Part shown: positions 17,318 to 25,626 of the stretch, piece by piece | Layout: the number at the start of each line of letters is the position of its first letter | How positions within the stretch are numbered: position 1 is the first letter of the stretch | Assembly (NCBI RefSeq): GCF_001424705.1 | Contig: NZ_LMRA01000003.1 | Location: forward strand, 62,001-126,000 | DNA length: 64,000 nucleotides | Direction of reading: 5' to 3' | Origin: Methylobacterium sp. Leaf465 | GTDB lineage: Bacteria; Pseudomonadota; Alphaproteobacteria; Rhizobiales; Beijerinckiaceae | Program-made: the position numbers and the translations under genes | The notes under the pieces: model-generated | Told to the model about the DNA's origin: nothing | Database searches by the model: none | The model's input: only the letters and a program-made list of their open reading frames with translations

Positions 17318-18640
17318 TCAGTCGATCCGGTCGCTGCGGCGCAGCTGGGCCGGCAGGGCGAACAGGCTGATGGCGGCGGCCGCGAGGCAGAGCCCGGCGA
17401 TCACCCAGATGGCCGGGGTGGTCGATCCGGTCAGGTCCTTGACCCAGCCCACCATGACCGGGCTGACGATGCCGCCGAACTGCCCGAGGGTGTTGATCAG
17501 GGCGATGCCGCCGGCGGCGCCGACCCCGGTGACGAGCTTCGGCGGCAGGGTCCAGAAGGTCGGGATCGAGGCGACGATCCCGGTGCCGACGAGGCAGAGG
17601 GCCAGCATCAGCGGCACGATCTGCCGGTCGAACAGGCCGGCGGCGAAGAAGCCCAGGGCCGCCGCGATGGCGAGGCCGGCCACGAATTTCGGTCGGTTCC
17701 CGGAGGCGTCGGACAGCCGCCCGATCACCACCATGCTGATCGCCCCGCAGATGTAGGGCAGCGCCGCCAGGAGCCCGACCAGGCCGGTGCTGGCACCGCT
17801 CGCCGTCCGGATCAGGTCCGGCCCCCAGAAGTTCAGGCCGTAGGAGCCGATCTGGAGCAGGAAGTAGATCAGCCCGACCTTGAGGAAGCCGGGGCTGCGG
17901 ATGGCGCCCAGGAGCGAGTGGTCGCCGATCCCGCGGTTGGCCTCGGCGATCTGGCTCGCCACCAGGCTCTTCTCGGAGTCGGTGAGCCAGCGGGCATCGG
18001 TGACGCGGTCGTCGAAGCGGCGTATCACCAGGGCGCCAAGGAGCAGGCAGGGCAGGCCGCCGGCAAGGAACAGCCACTGCCATCCGGCCAGTCCCGCGAC
18101 GCCGTTGAGCGAACTCAGGATCAGCCCCGAGACCGGGGCGCCGACGATGCCCGAGAAGGCCGAGGCCACGAACAGCATCGAGGTGATGCGCCCGCGGCGC
18201 GAGGCCGGAAACCACAGGGTCAGGTAGTAGAGGATGCCGGGGGCGAAGCCCGCCTCCATGGCGCCGATGAGGAAGCGCAGGGCGTAGAAGTGCCATTCCT
18301 GGGTGATGAACACCATGGCGGCGGTGGCGAGCCCCCAGGAGATCATGATCCGGGCGATCCAGCGCCGGGCGCCGACCCGGTACAGGATCAGGTTCGAGGG
18401 CACCTCGAAGATAACGTAGCCGACCACGAACAGGCTCGCGCCGAGGCCGTAGGCGGTGTTGCTGAAGCCGAGGTCGCTCTGAAGCTGGAACTTGGCGAAG
18501 CTGATGTTGATGCGGTCGAAGAAGGCGAACAAGTAGCAGACCATGATCAGCGGCATCAGCCGCCAGGCGATCTTCCGGTAGGTGGCGGCTTCGCGGGTCT
18601 CTGCGGGCGCGCCGAGGGCGGCCGGAGCGGCGAGGGTCAT
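17318..18640 (-). CDS. MFS transporter, anion:cation symporter (ACS) type
   Basis: 440 residues with 12 predicted membrane helices. N-terminal YRKIAWRLMPLIMVCYLFAFFDRINISFA is characteristic of the ACS family (phthalate, tartrate, hexuronate, allantoate transporters), where D-R in TM1 is conserved. GGGAGAG lies 5-6 bases before the ATG at 18640. It is downstream of, and codirectional with, the HMG-CoA-lyase and CoA-transferase genes (107-bp gap), which suggests that it imports the organic acid they activate and cleave. The substrate itself is inferred. Confidence 0.88.
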   Translation of the reverse strand: MTLAAPAALGAPAETREAATYRKIAWRLMPLIMVCYLFAFFDRINISFAKFQLQSDLGFSNTAYGLGASLFVVGYVIFEVPSNLILYRVGARRWIARIMISWGLATAAMVFITQEWHFYALRFLIGAMEAGFAPGILYYLTLWFPASRRGRITSMLFVASAFSGIVGAPVSGLILSSLNGVAGLAGWQWLFLAGGLPCLLLGALVIRRFDDRVTDARWLTDSEKSLVASQIAEANRGIGDHSLLGAIRSPGFLKVGLIYFLLQIGSYGLNFWGPDLIRTASGASTGLVGLLAALPYICGAISMVVIGRLSDASGNRPKFVAGLAIAAALGFFAAGLFDRQIVPLMLALCLVGTGIVASIPTFWTLPPKLVTGVGAAGGIALINTLGQFGGIVSPVMVGWVKDLTGSTTPAIWVIAGLCLAAAAISLFALPAQLRRSDRID

Positions 18641-18747
18641 GGTGTCTCTCCCTGGAGGCGTCTCGATGGCGCGCCGCCCTTATCCGGGCGGTCTTGCGGG
18701 TTCTGCCGATCTTGCGTGTTGGGCTTGTCTTGCGTCGAACCCCCGCC

Positions 18748-19716
18748 TCAGGCCGCGATCCCGGGCGGCGGCGGGTGGAGGTCGCCGGGGCGCCCGGCCT
18801 GGGCCACCTGCCCCGGGACGGGATGGCCGACGAGGGCCGGCAGCCCGCGCGACAGGGCGATCAGCCCGTCGAGGTCGAGGCCGGTGGGGATGCCCATCTC
18901 GTGGGCCATGCTCACGAGGTCTTCGGTGCAGATGTTGCCGGTGGCCCCCGGGGCGAAGGGGCAGCCGCCGAGGCCGCCGAGGGCCGCGTCGAAGCGCAGG
19001 GCGCCGGCCGCCCGCGCCGCCAGCACGTTGGCGAGGCCGAGGCCGCGGGTGTTGTGAAAGTGGAGCGTCAGCGCCTCGGCCGGGACGAGCCGGAGGGCGC
19101 GGGCCACGAGGTCGCCGATCTGGCGCGGGTTGGCCATGCCGGTGGTGTCGGCCAGCGTGATGCCGTCGATCCCGAGGGCGCGGTAGCGCGCGACGATGTC
19201 GAGGACCCGCTCCGCCGGCTGGCCGCCCTCGAAGGGGCAGCCGAAGGCGGTGGCCACCGTCGCGTTGAGGCGCACGCCGGTGCCGCGCGCCGCCGCGACG
19301 ATCCGCGCGAAGGCGTCGAGGGAGGCCTCGCGGGTCAGGCCCATATTGGCGCGGTTGTGGGTCTCGCTCGCCGACATGACGAGGTTGAGCTCGTCGGCGC
19401 GGGCCGCGAGCGCCCGCTCGGCGCCCTTCAGGTTCGGCACCAGGGCGACGTAGAGCGTGCCCGGGCGCCGGGTGATCCGGGCCAGCACCTCGGCGGCGTC
19501 GCGCAAGGCGGGAACCGCCTTGGGCGAGACGAACGAGGTCGCCTCGATCCGGCTGAAGCCCGCCGCCGAGAGGGCGTCGATCAGCGCGACCTTGTCGGCG
19601 GTCTCCACGAAGGCGGGCTCGATCTGCAGGCCGTCGCGGGGCGCGACCTCCTGGACGATCAGGGGCGTCTCGTCGCCCGGGCTTCCCGTCCCGCTGCGCC
19701 TCAAGCCGCCGCTCAC
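18748..19716 (-). CDS. Hydroxymethylglutaryl-CoA lyase
   Basis: 322 residues, HMGL/DRE-TIM fold. Cleaves 3-hydroxy-3-methylglutaryl-CoA to acetyl-CoA and acetoacetate; relatives cleave citramalyl-CoA. Seen: EVAPRDGLQIE (metal/substrate arginine and Asp), SETHNRANMGL, LTLHFHNTRGLGLAN (metal-binding H-x-H), and the HMGL signature GGLGGCPFAPGATGNICTED with its catalytic loop cysteine. The start is GTG at 19716, overlapping the CoA-transferase stop by 4 bases; tight coupling supports a shared pathway. Confidence 0.9.
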   Translation of the reverse strand: MSGGLRRSGTGSPGDETPLIVQEVAPRDGLQIEPAFVETADKVALIDALSAAGFSRIEATSFVSPKAVPALRDAAEVLARITRRPGTLYVALVPNLKGAERALAARADELNLVMSASETHNRANMGLTREASLDAFARIVAAARGTGVRLNATVATAFGCPFEGGQPAERVLDIVARYRALGIDGITLADTTGMANPRQIGDLVARALRLVPAEALTLHFHNTRGLGLANVLAARAAGALRFDAALGGLGGCPFAPGATGNICTEDLVSMAHEMGIPTGLDLDGLIALSRGLPALVGHPVPGQVAQAGRPGDLHPPPPGIAA

Positions 19717-20906
19717 GCCACCGCTCCCGTGGTCCGCAGGGCCGCGATCGCCGCGGCGTCGTAGCCGAGATCCGCCAGCACCGCGTCGGTGTGGGCGCCG
19801 AGGGCCGGACCGGACCAGCGCACCTCTCCGGGGGTCTCGGAGAGCTTGGGCACGATGCCGGGCATCTTCACCGCCGTGCCGCCGGGCAGCGCGGTCGGCA
19901 GGATCATGTCGCGGGCCTGGTAGTGCGGGTCGGCGACGATGTCGGCCACCGAGTAGATCCGGCCGGCGGGGACCTGCGCCGCCTCCAGGGCCTCCAGCGC
20001 ATCGGCGATGCTGCGCGCGCCCGACCAGTCCGCGATGGCCGCGTCGAGCCGCGCGGCCTGGGCCGAGCGGCCGTCGTTGCTGCGCAGGGCCGGGTCGTCG
20101 GCGAGGTCGGGCCGGCCGATCGCCCGCATCAGGCGCCGGAAGATCGGGTCGCTGTTGCCCGCGATGACGACGTAGCCGCCATCCTGGGTCGGGTAGGTGT
20201 TCGAGGGCGTGATGCCCGGCAGGGCGCCGCCCGTCCGGGTACGGACCTCGCCGAGGAGGTCGTATTCCGGGACGAGGCTCTCCATCACGTTGAAGACGCT
20301 CTCCACCAGCGAGACGTCGATGACCTGGCCCTTGCCGCCGGCGGTCTTGACGTGGAGGAGCGACATCAGCGCGCCGATGACCCCGTGCAGGGAGGCCAGG
20401 GTGTCGCCGATGCTGACGCCGACGCGGGCGGGCGGGCTGTCCGGATGGCCGGTGGTGAAGCGCAGGCCGCCCATCGCCTCGCCGATGGCGCCGAAGCCCG
20501 GCCGGTCGCGGTAGGGACCGGTCTGGCCGTAGCCGGAGATCCGGACCATGACGAGGTTGGGGTTGAGGGCGGAGAGGTCCGCCCAGCCCAGCCCGAGCTT
20601 CTCCAGCCCCCCGGGGCGGAAATTCTCGATGACCACGTCGGCGCTGGTGGCGAGCGCCCGCACCACCGCGGCGCCCTCCGGCGCCTTCAGGTCGACGGCG
20701 ATGGATTTCTTGTTGCGGGACTGGAGGTACCACCAGAGGGAGGTGCCCTCGTGCAGCTTGCGCCACTTGCGCAGGGGATCGCCCTCCCCCGGTGCCTCGA
20801 CCTTGATCACCTCGGCACCGAACTCCGCCATCAGGCGGGCGGCGAAGGGGGCGGCGATGAGCTGTCCGAGTTCGAGAACGCGGATTCCGGCGAGCGGTCC
20901 GGCCAT
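19713..20906 (-). CDS. Class III (CaiB/BaiF) CoA-transferase
   Basis: 397 residues, normal length. Moves CoA from a donor such as succinyl-CoA to an organic acid via an aspartyl-CoA intermediate. Seen: GIRVLELGQLIAAPFAARLMAEFGAEVIKVEAPGEGDPLR, NKKSIAVDLK, ENFRPGGLEKLGLG, and the catalytic-Asp region SIGDTLASLHG. GGAGG lies 8 bases before ATG. With HMG-CoA lyase downstream it could activate 3-hydroxy-3-methylglutarate or a similar branched dicarboxylate; the human homologue SUGCT uses glutarate and HMG. The substrate is inference. Confidence 0.88.
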   Translation of the reverse strand: MAGPLAGIRVLELGQLIAAPFAARLMAEFGAEVIKVEAPGEGDPLRKWRKLHEGTSLWWYLQSRNKKSIAVDLKAPEGAAVVRALATSADVVIENFRPGGLEKLGLGWADLSALNPNLVMVRISGYGQTGPYRDRPGFGAIGEAMGGLRFTTGHPDSPPARVGVSIGDTLASLHGVIGALMSLLHVKTAGGKGQVIDVSLVESVFNVMESLVPEYDLLGEVRTRTGGALPGITPSNTYPTQDGGYVVIAGNSDPIFRRLMRAIGRPDLADDPALRSNDGRSAQAARLDAAIADWSGARSIADALEALEAAQVPAGRIYSVADIVADPHYQARDMILPTALPGGTAVKMPGIVPKLSETPGEVRWSGPALGAHTDAVLADLGYDAAAIAALRTTGAVA

Positions 20907-21040
20907 GAACGGTTCCTCCGGTGGTCTGTCGGCGACGGTCTTCTCGGATCGTCTTCCTGCCCATCGATAGCCGCGCAGGGCCGGCGAAGGCCAACCGTCT
21001 TTCGGCGACGACCGTTCGCGTCCGGAGAACGCTTCGCGGC

Positions 21041-21955
21041 TCAGACCGCGTCGGCGGTGAGGCTCGCGACGAGGAGGCTCGCCGCCGGGGAGCGTTCGCC
21101 GGGGCGGGAGACGATGCGCAATTCGCGCTGGGCCCAGGGGTCGGTGAGGGGGATCGCGGCGAGGTCCATGGCGCTTCCCAGGAGGGCGAAGACCCCGAGG
21201 GGCACCACGCCGAGCCCCATATCGGCCTGGGCCATGCGCAGGACCGCGTCGAAGCCCGGCACGTGGACGCGCAGGCGCAAGGGGCGGCCGATGCTCTGCG
21301 CCTCGCCGCGCACGCTGGCATAGATCGAGCTCTCGGCGTGCAGCCCGACGAAGTCGTGGTCGAGGGTGTCCCGGAAGGCGAGTGCGGGCCGGTCCGCCAG
21401 GGGATGGTCGTGGCGCATGACCACGACGAGGCTGTCGCGGCGGTAGAGCACGCTGGTCAGGTCTCGGGCCGGGATACTGCCGGAGCAGATGCCGAGCTCG
21501 GCCAGGCCCGCCTCGACGCCGGCCACCACGCCGCCGCTCGGGCGCTCCTCCAGGCTGATCTTGATGGCCTCCTGGCGCGCCAGGAAGGCGCGCAGGTCCT
21601 CGGGCAGGAACTGCACGATAGCCGACAGGTTGGCGAACATCCGCACGATGCCCCGGACGCCCTTGGCGTGCTCGGCGAGCTCCACCACGATCTGCTCGAC
21701 GTCGTGCAGCATGCGCCGGGCGTGATGGAGCAGGGTCTCCCCGGCCGGGGTCATCACCATGCCCCGCGCCTGGCGCGTCATCAGCTGGACGCCGAGACTC
21801 TGCTCCAGCTCGACCAGGCGCTTGCTGACGGCGGAGGGGGCGATCGCCGCCCGCCGGGCCGCCTGGGTCAGGGTGCCGTCCTCGCACATCGCCACGAACA
21901 GGCGCAGCGTCGTCGGATCGAGGCGCCGCAGGAGCGTCGGGGCCAGCATGTCCAT
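21041..21955 (-). CDS. LysR-family regulator of the CoA-transferase/lyase operon
   Basis: 304 residues. HTH at ~15-75: LRLFVAMCEDGTLTQAARRAAIAPSAVSKRLVELEQSLGVQLMTR; then a periplasmic-binding-like co-inducer domain. Start at MDMLAP (21955), with a second ATG 6 bases on. Unlike many LysR regulators it points in the same direction as its presumed targets, 134 bases upstream of the CoA-transferase. That gap should contain the operator. Likely an activator responding to the acid or its CoA ester. Confidence 0.88.
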   Translation of the reverse strand: MDMLAPTLLRRLDPTTLRLFVAMCEDGTLTQAARRAAIAPSAVSKRLVELEQSLGVQLMTRQARGMVMTPAGETLLHHARRMLHDVEQIVVELAEHAKGVRGIVRMFANLSAIVQFLPEDLRAFLARQEAIKISLEERPSGGVVAGVEAGLAELGICSGSIPARDLTSVLYRRDSLVVVMRHDHPLADRPALAFRDTLDHDFVGLHAESSIYASVRGEAQSIGRPLRLRVHVPGFDAVLRMAQADMGLGVVPLGVFALLGSAMDLAAIPLTDPWAQRELRIVSRPGERSPAASLLVASLTADAV

Positions 21956-22089
21956 CCCTCTCACCGGCCCCGACCGGCGCGGACTGCACCCCGGGGCTCC
22001 GGCGAGACTACAGCGCCGGACGGCCCGACGGACCAGCCCGGCGGCGGCAGATCGGCGCGTCCGTCTCCGAAGGCCCGGAGAACCGGCCT

Positions 22090-22630
22090 CCGGGGCCGAT
22101 GGGTCGGCCTCGGGCCAGCGGACGGCGCCGGCGACGCCCCAGACGCCCGGGCCGTCGGCGACTACGGGGCCGCGCGAATCCCCCATGCAGACCTCAGCCC
22201 CGCCGCGGGCGACCGCGATGAGGAGGCCTGTCGTGGTGCGCAGCACCGGGTCGAGGCGGGTCGTCCTGAGGAAGCCGATGCCCCTGGCGCGACAGCCCCA
22301 CCCCGGTGAGGGTCAGCGCCTGGGGCACGGTGGGCCGGCCGAGCCGGAGCGGTTCGCGTCCGGGCACGGGCCGGGAGAGCCGCAGGACGGCGGTGTCGAG
22401 GGACAGGGCTGCAGGCGGGAAGACGCGGACGGCAGGTCGTCCGGGAGGGTGTCGCAGCGGGCGAGCGCCGCGACCCGGTCGGTCCGCGTGCTCGGGCGGG
22501 CCCCTTCGGACCGGACGACCGCCGAGGCGACGGAATCGTCCCGCACGCCATGGCCGGCGGTGCGGACGAGGTCCGGGGGGTGACCACGCCGGCGCAGCGG
22601 TTCGGGCCGATCGCGACCGCGTGGCGGCGG
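22090..22630 (-). pseudogene. Frameshifted trypsin-like serine protease
   Basis: No continuous gene fills 21956-23158, but trypsin-family motifs appear in order on the minus strand across different frames: NRCAGVVTP (~22600-22580), LVRTAGHGVRDD with the catalytic His (~22570-22535), LSLDTAVLRLSRP with the catalytic Asp (~22405-22370), LTLTGVGLSRQG (~22310), and EVCMGDSRGPVV with the catalytic Ser (~22190-22150). The first frame change falls at a run of six G (22575-22580, plus strand). The oxyanion-loop Gly after Ser is Arg and the His-adjacent Cys is Gly, so decay beyond frameshifts is visible. Boundaries are approximate; the N-terminal part is not traceable. Confidence 0.65.
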
Positions 22631-23083
22631 CCGACGCTCGCCCTGCCTTTTCGGGGTCTCCCGCTTCGGCTTCCCGCTCTGCCCCACGACCTCGACACGT
22701 CGCTGCCCCTGAACGACGGGCGCTGCCGGACCCCGACGGATCTCGGCCGCCACGACGCGGCCCCTCGCGCCGGCCGCAGTGCCGGAGGTTCCCGCGCCGC
22801 CGACGTTCCCGGTGCCACCCTCCGAACGCCCAAGGGGGCGGACAGAGGCCCCGGAGAGGTGAAGGCGCTGCCCGGGTGAGAATGAGCGCGCCATCGCGGG
22901 CCCTGCGATGGGTCTCTGCCGCGACACTCTTCCGAAGATCAGAGCTTCGGGTAATGCTTCGGATTCTCTACCCCTTCGCAAGCATCCTGCCCTGGATGAT
23001 CGCGATATCCGGCGTCAGACCCAGCATGATCCGTCAAAAGCGACTTATTCGATCCTGATGCTGATCGGAGACGATCATACTTT

Positions 23084-23114
23084 TTGACTATATATTTTCG
23101 AGGATCGCTATGAT
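23084..23114 (+). promoter_or_regulatory. Candidate promoter of the Crp/Fnr gene
   Basis: TTGACT (23084-23089) and TATGAT (23109-23114) are 5/6 matches to -35 and -10 boxes, with a 19-bp spacer, in a conspicuous A/T-rich pocket (23060-23130) within G/C-rich DNA. Position fits transcription of the regulator gene starting at 23159. Confidence 0.5.
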
Positions 23115-23158
23115 CTAATATCAAATGTTGATCTTCGGTGGCGACTTCAGAGGGGCAC

Positions 23159-23893
23159 GTGTTCGGATCTTTTATCCGCAAGTTCGAACCTCGTTTCAGT
23201 CTTTCGGATGCGGACCGGGACGCTCTCGAGCAGGCCAACGTTCACGGCCGCTTCGTCGGTCCCCGGACGGACATCGTCTCGGAGGGCGACGTTCCGGATC
23301 ACCTCCACATCATTCGCAGCGGACTGGCCTGCCGCTGCAAATTCCTGCCGGACGGGACCCGGGTCATCCTCGCCTTCCTCATTCCGGGGGATGTCTGCGA
23401 TCTCAACGTGCCGATCATCGGTGCGCTCGACCATTCCATCGCGACGCTCACCCTGTGCGAGGTGGCGCGGGTCCCGCACGACGTTCTGGGCCGGCTCACG
23501 GCCAGCTATCCGTCGCTGGATCACGTCCTTCGCTGCGCCGCGCTGGTCGATGAGGCGATCCTGCGCGAGTGGTTGCTCGTCGTGGGGCATCGCCCGGCCG
23601 ACAGGCGGCTCGCGCATGTCTTCTGCGAACTTCTGGTGCGCTTCCAATCCGTCGGGCTGGCGACCGGGAACGGGTACGAGCTTCCCCTCACGCAGGTCGA
23701 CCTGAGCGATGCGCTCGGATTGTCGCCCGTTCATGTGAACAGGACGCTCGGGAGCCTGAAGCGCCGGAGGCTGATCGCCCTCGACGGCAAGCGGGTGGCC
23801 ATCCCCGATGTCGAAGCGCTCAAGGACTTCGCGATGTTCGACCCGGCCTACCTGCACCTCGCGCCCGAGGCGAACGCACCGCGTGTGGCGTAG
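23159..23893 (+). CDS. Crp/Fnr-family transcriptional regulator
   Basis: 244 residues. Cyclic-nucleotide-binding-like beta-roll (~20-130: IVSEGDVPDHLHIIRSGLACRCKFLPDGTRVILAFLIPGDVCDL), dimer helix, then a C-terminal HTH_CRP domain (LPLTQVDLSDALGLSPVHVNRTLGSLKRRRLIALDGKRVAI). No N-terminal cysteine set for an Fnr Fe-S cluster is seen. GTG at 23159 is chosen: AGAGGGG lies just upstream and the product begins FGSFIRKFEPRF, the usual start in the many Rhizobiales paralogues. A GTG at 23138 is the alternative. Ligand and targets unknown. Confidence 0.85.
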   Translation: MFGSFIRKFEPRFSLSDADRDALEQANVHGRFVGPRTDIVSEGDVPDHLHIIRSGLACRCKFLPDGTRVILAFLIPGDVCDLNVPIIGALDHSIATLTLCEVARVPHDVLGRLTASYPSLDHVLRCAALVDEAILREWLLVVGHRPADRRLAHVFCELLVRFQSVGLATGNGYELPLTQVDLSDALGLSPVHVNRTLGSLKRRRLIALDGKRVAIPDVEALKDFAMFDPAYLHLAPEANAPRVA

Positions 23894-24156
23894 GCCGTCG
23901 GCCCGCGATGCCGCGGCCGTTCGGAGGCATGACGCCACCGCCGGCGCCTGTTTGGAGAGGTCCAGACACCAGCGGTAGCGGCTGTCATCATGGACAGCTT
24001 GCCGACCATGATCCGCGGTCTTTCGCTTGCATTGCGATGGATCAATGCCGCCCGGCGGCGTGCTGAACAGGATTCGCGTCCGGTGATCGCGCTCCTTTGA
24101 GGCCTTCCCGCACGTACGAGCCGTCGCGGCTCTTCGGGGCCTGTGCGGAGGGATCC

Positions 24157-24396
24157 ATGCCTCGGTACTTCTTCGACATCTACGACGGACACACCGAGCG
24201 CGACGATGTCGGCACGGAATTCGCGGGTCCGCGGGAAGCCGTCCTTCATGCCAAGCGCATCCTGCCCGAGATCGCGATCCACGAAGGTTGGGCGGACGGA
24301 CATTGCCAAGCCTTCACGGTGCTGGTGACGGACGACGAGGGCCATCCGGTGTATTCGGCCGCCCTGTGTTGCATCGGAACCTGGTTGCTTCGCTGA
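24157..24396 (+). CDS. DUF6894-like small protein
   Basis: 79 residues beginning MPRYFFDIYDGHTERDDVGTEF, the hallmark of the DUF6894 family, which is abundant in Methylobacterium and Bradyrhizobium and of unknown function. Followed by A-x-x-L-P-E-I-A region (AKRILPEIAIHEGWADG) and V-L-V-T-D-D-E-G-H-P-V-Y. GGAGGGATCC precedes the ATG. The 263-bp gap before it shows nothing else. Confidence 0.8.
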   Translation: MPRYFFDIYDGHTERDDVGTEFAGPREAVLHAKRILPEIAIHEGWADGHCQAFTVLVTDDEGHPVYSAALCCIGTWLLR

Positions 24397-24499
24397 TCGC
24401 CGGTCCGGGCCCCCCGTCACGCCGGGGAAGCCCCGGCTGCGTCCGGCGCCGGCCGGGGCCGGGTTGGCGAAACGCCGCGCCAGGGACAGGGCGCCCGGG

Positions 24500-25498
24500 T
24501 CAGGTGACGTAACGGTCGGTGGCGTAGAAGCCGGGGTTCGAGCGGACGAAGTCGATCATCCGGCAGAGGCCGTCATCGATCGACATTCGCGGCGCCCAGC
24601 CCATGGCGCGGCGCGCCAGACCGTTGTCGGAGATCAGCTTGAGCACTTCGCTCTGCTCCGGCCGCATCCGCTGCGCCTCGGTCACGATCGGCTTGTCGAC
24701 ACCCATCAGTTCGAGGATGCGGTGGGCGAACCAGCCGACCGAGTAGGTCTCGCCCGTGCCGAGATTGATCGTCATCCCCTCGATGTCCGGCTGCGAGCCG
24801 GCCGCGAGGAAGCCCGCCACCGTGTCGGAGACGTAGGTCATGTCGCGCTCCGGCGTCAGGGAGCCGAGACGGATCTCGTCCCGGGCGAAGGCCTGCGAGA
24901 TGATGGTCGGGATGAAGGCGCGGGCACTCTGGCGCGGCCCGTAGGTGTTGAAGGGCCGCAGGGTCACCACCGGCAGCTCGAACGAGCGGGCATAGCTCTC
25001 GGCGAGCTTGTCGGCGGCGATCTTGGAGGCGGAATAGGGAGACTGCCCCTGGAGCGGGTGGGTCTCGTCGATCGGCGTGCGCAGGGCCGTCCCGTAGACC
25101 TCCGAGGTGCTCGTATGGACGATCCGCCCGACGGCGCTGCGGCGCCCGGCCTGGAGCACGTTCAGGGTGCCCTCGATGTTGGCGCGGACGTAGCTGCGCG
25201 GCGCCTCGTAGGAATAGGGTATCGCGATCAGGGCGCCGAGGTGCAGCACGACGTCCAGGCCCTCGAGGGTCTGGTAGATGAAGTCGCTGTCCTCGATGTT
25301 GCCGAAGGCCACCGTCATCGCGGCCCGGACCTCGGGGTCGAGGAAGTCGAGGTTGCCGACCCGGGCGCTGGAATTGTAGCGCACGATCGCCGTGACCTCG
25401 GCGCCGGCCCGCACCAGGGCGTCCACGAGGTGGCTGCCGATGAATCCGCCGGCGCCGGTCACCGCGACCCGCTTGCCCTGCCATGCTGTTCCGTCCAT
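24500..25498 (-). CDS. NAD-dependent nucleotide-sugar epimerase/dehydratase
   Basis: 332-residue extended SDR. Seen: VTGAGGFIGSHLVDAL (NAD), VVHTSTSEVYG-type strand, catalytic YSASK, and RPFNTYGPRQSARAFIPTIISQAF. It resembles 4,6-dehydratases/4-epimerases of the LegB/WbpP group (AIVRYNSS after the second strand). It follows the PelA-type hydrolase by 128 bases on the same strand, at the end of the pel run. Pel is rich in GalNAc/GlcNAc, and some pel loci carry a UDP-GlcNAc 4-epimerase (PelX); that role is plausible here but unproven. ATG at 25498 has GGGAG 7 bases upstream. Confidence 0.85.
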   Translation of the reverse strand: MDGTAWQGKRVAVTGAGGFIGSHLVDALVRAGAEVTAIVRYNSSARVGNLDFLDPEVRAAMTVAFGNIEDSDFIYQTLEGLDVVLHLGALIAIPYSYEAPRSYVRANIEGTLNVLQAGRRSAVGRIVHTSTSEVYGTALRTPIDETHPLQGQSPYSASKIAADKLAESYARSFELPVVTLRPFNTYGPRQSARAFIPTIISQAFARDEIRLGSLTPERDMTYVSDTVAGFLAAGSQPDIEGMTINLGTGETYSVGWFAHRILELMGVDKPIVTEAQRMRPEQSEVLKLISDNGLARRAMGWAPRMSIDDGLCRMIDFVRSNPGFYATDRYVT

Positions 25499-25626
25499 CT
25501 CATGCTCCCCAACGGCTTTACCGAAACACAGTTTCAAGTAGTTCAGCGCACGGTCAGGATCTGCGCAATCGACACAAACGGATTAGGAAGCTTTCAGCGG
25601 GATTTCGGGCGTGGGCCGAAGGATGC

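Noticed and set aside
12723-18296. Very long open frame (over 1800 codons) on the minus strand across the RND operon
   Set aside because: It is antisense to two clear RND genes, is rich in His/Asp/Arg/Gly as expected from high-G+C shadow frames, and shows no family motif.
14390-19057. 1555-codon plus-strand frame through the pump and beyond
   Set aside because: A frame-shifted shadow of the pump gene; Arg/Gly/Pro-rich with no motif. The overlapping genes are well supported in their own frames.
22306-23058. Plus-strand frame of 250 codons between lysR and the Crp gene
   Set aside because: Arg/Ser/Pro-rich and opposite the remains of the trypsin-like protease, which better explains the stretch.
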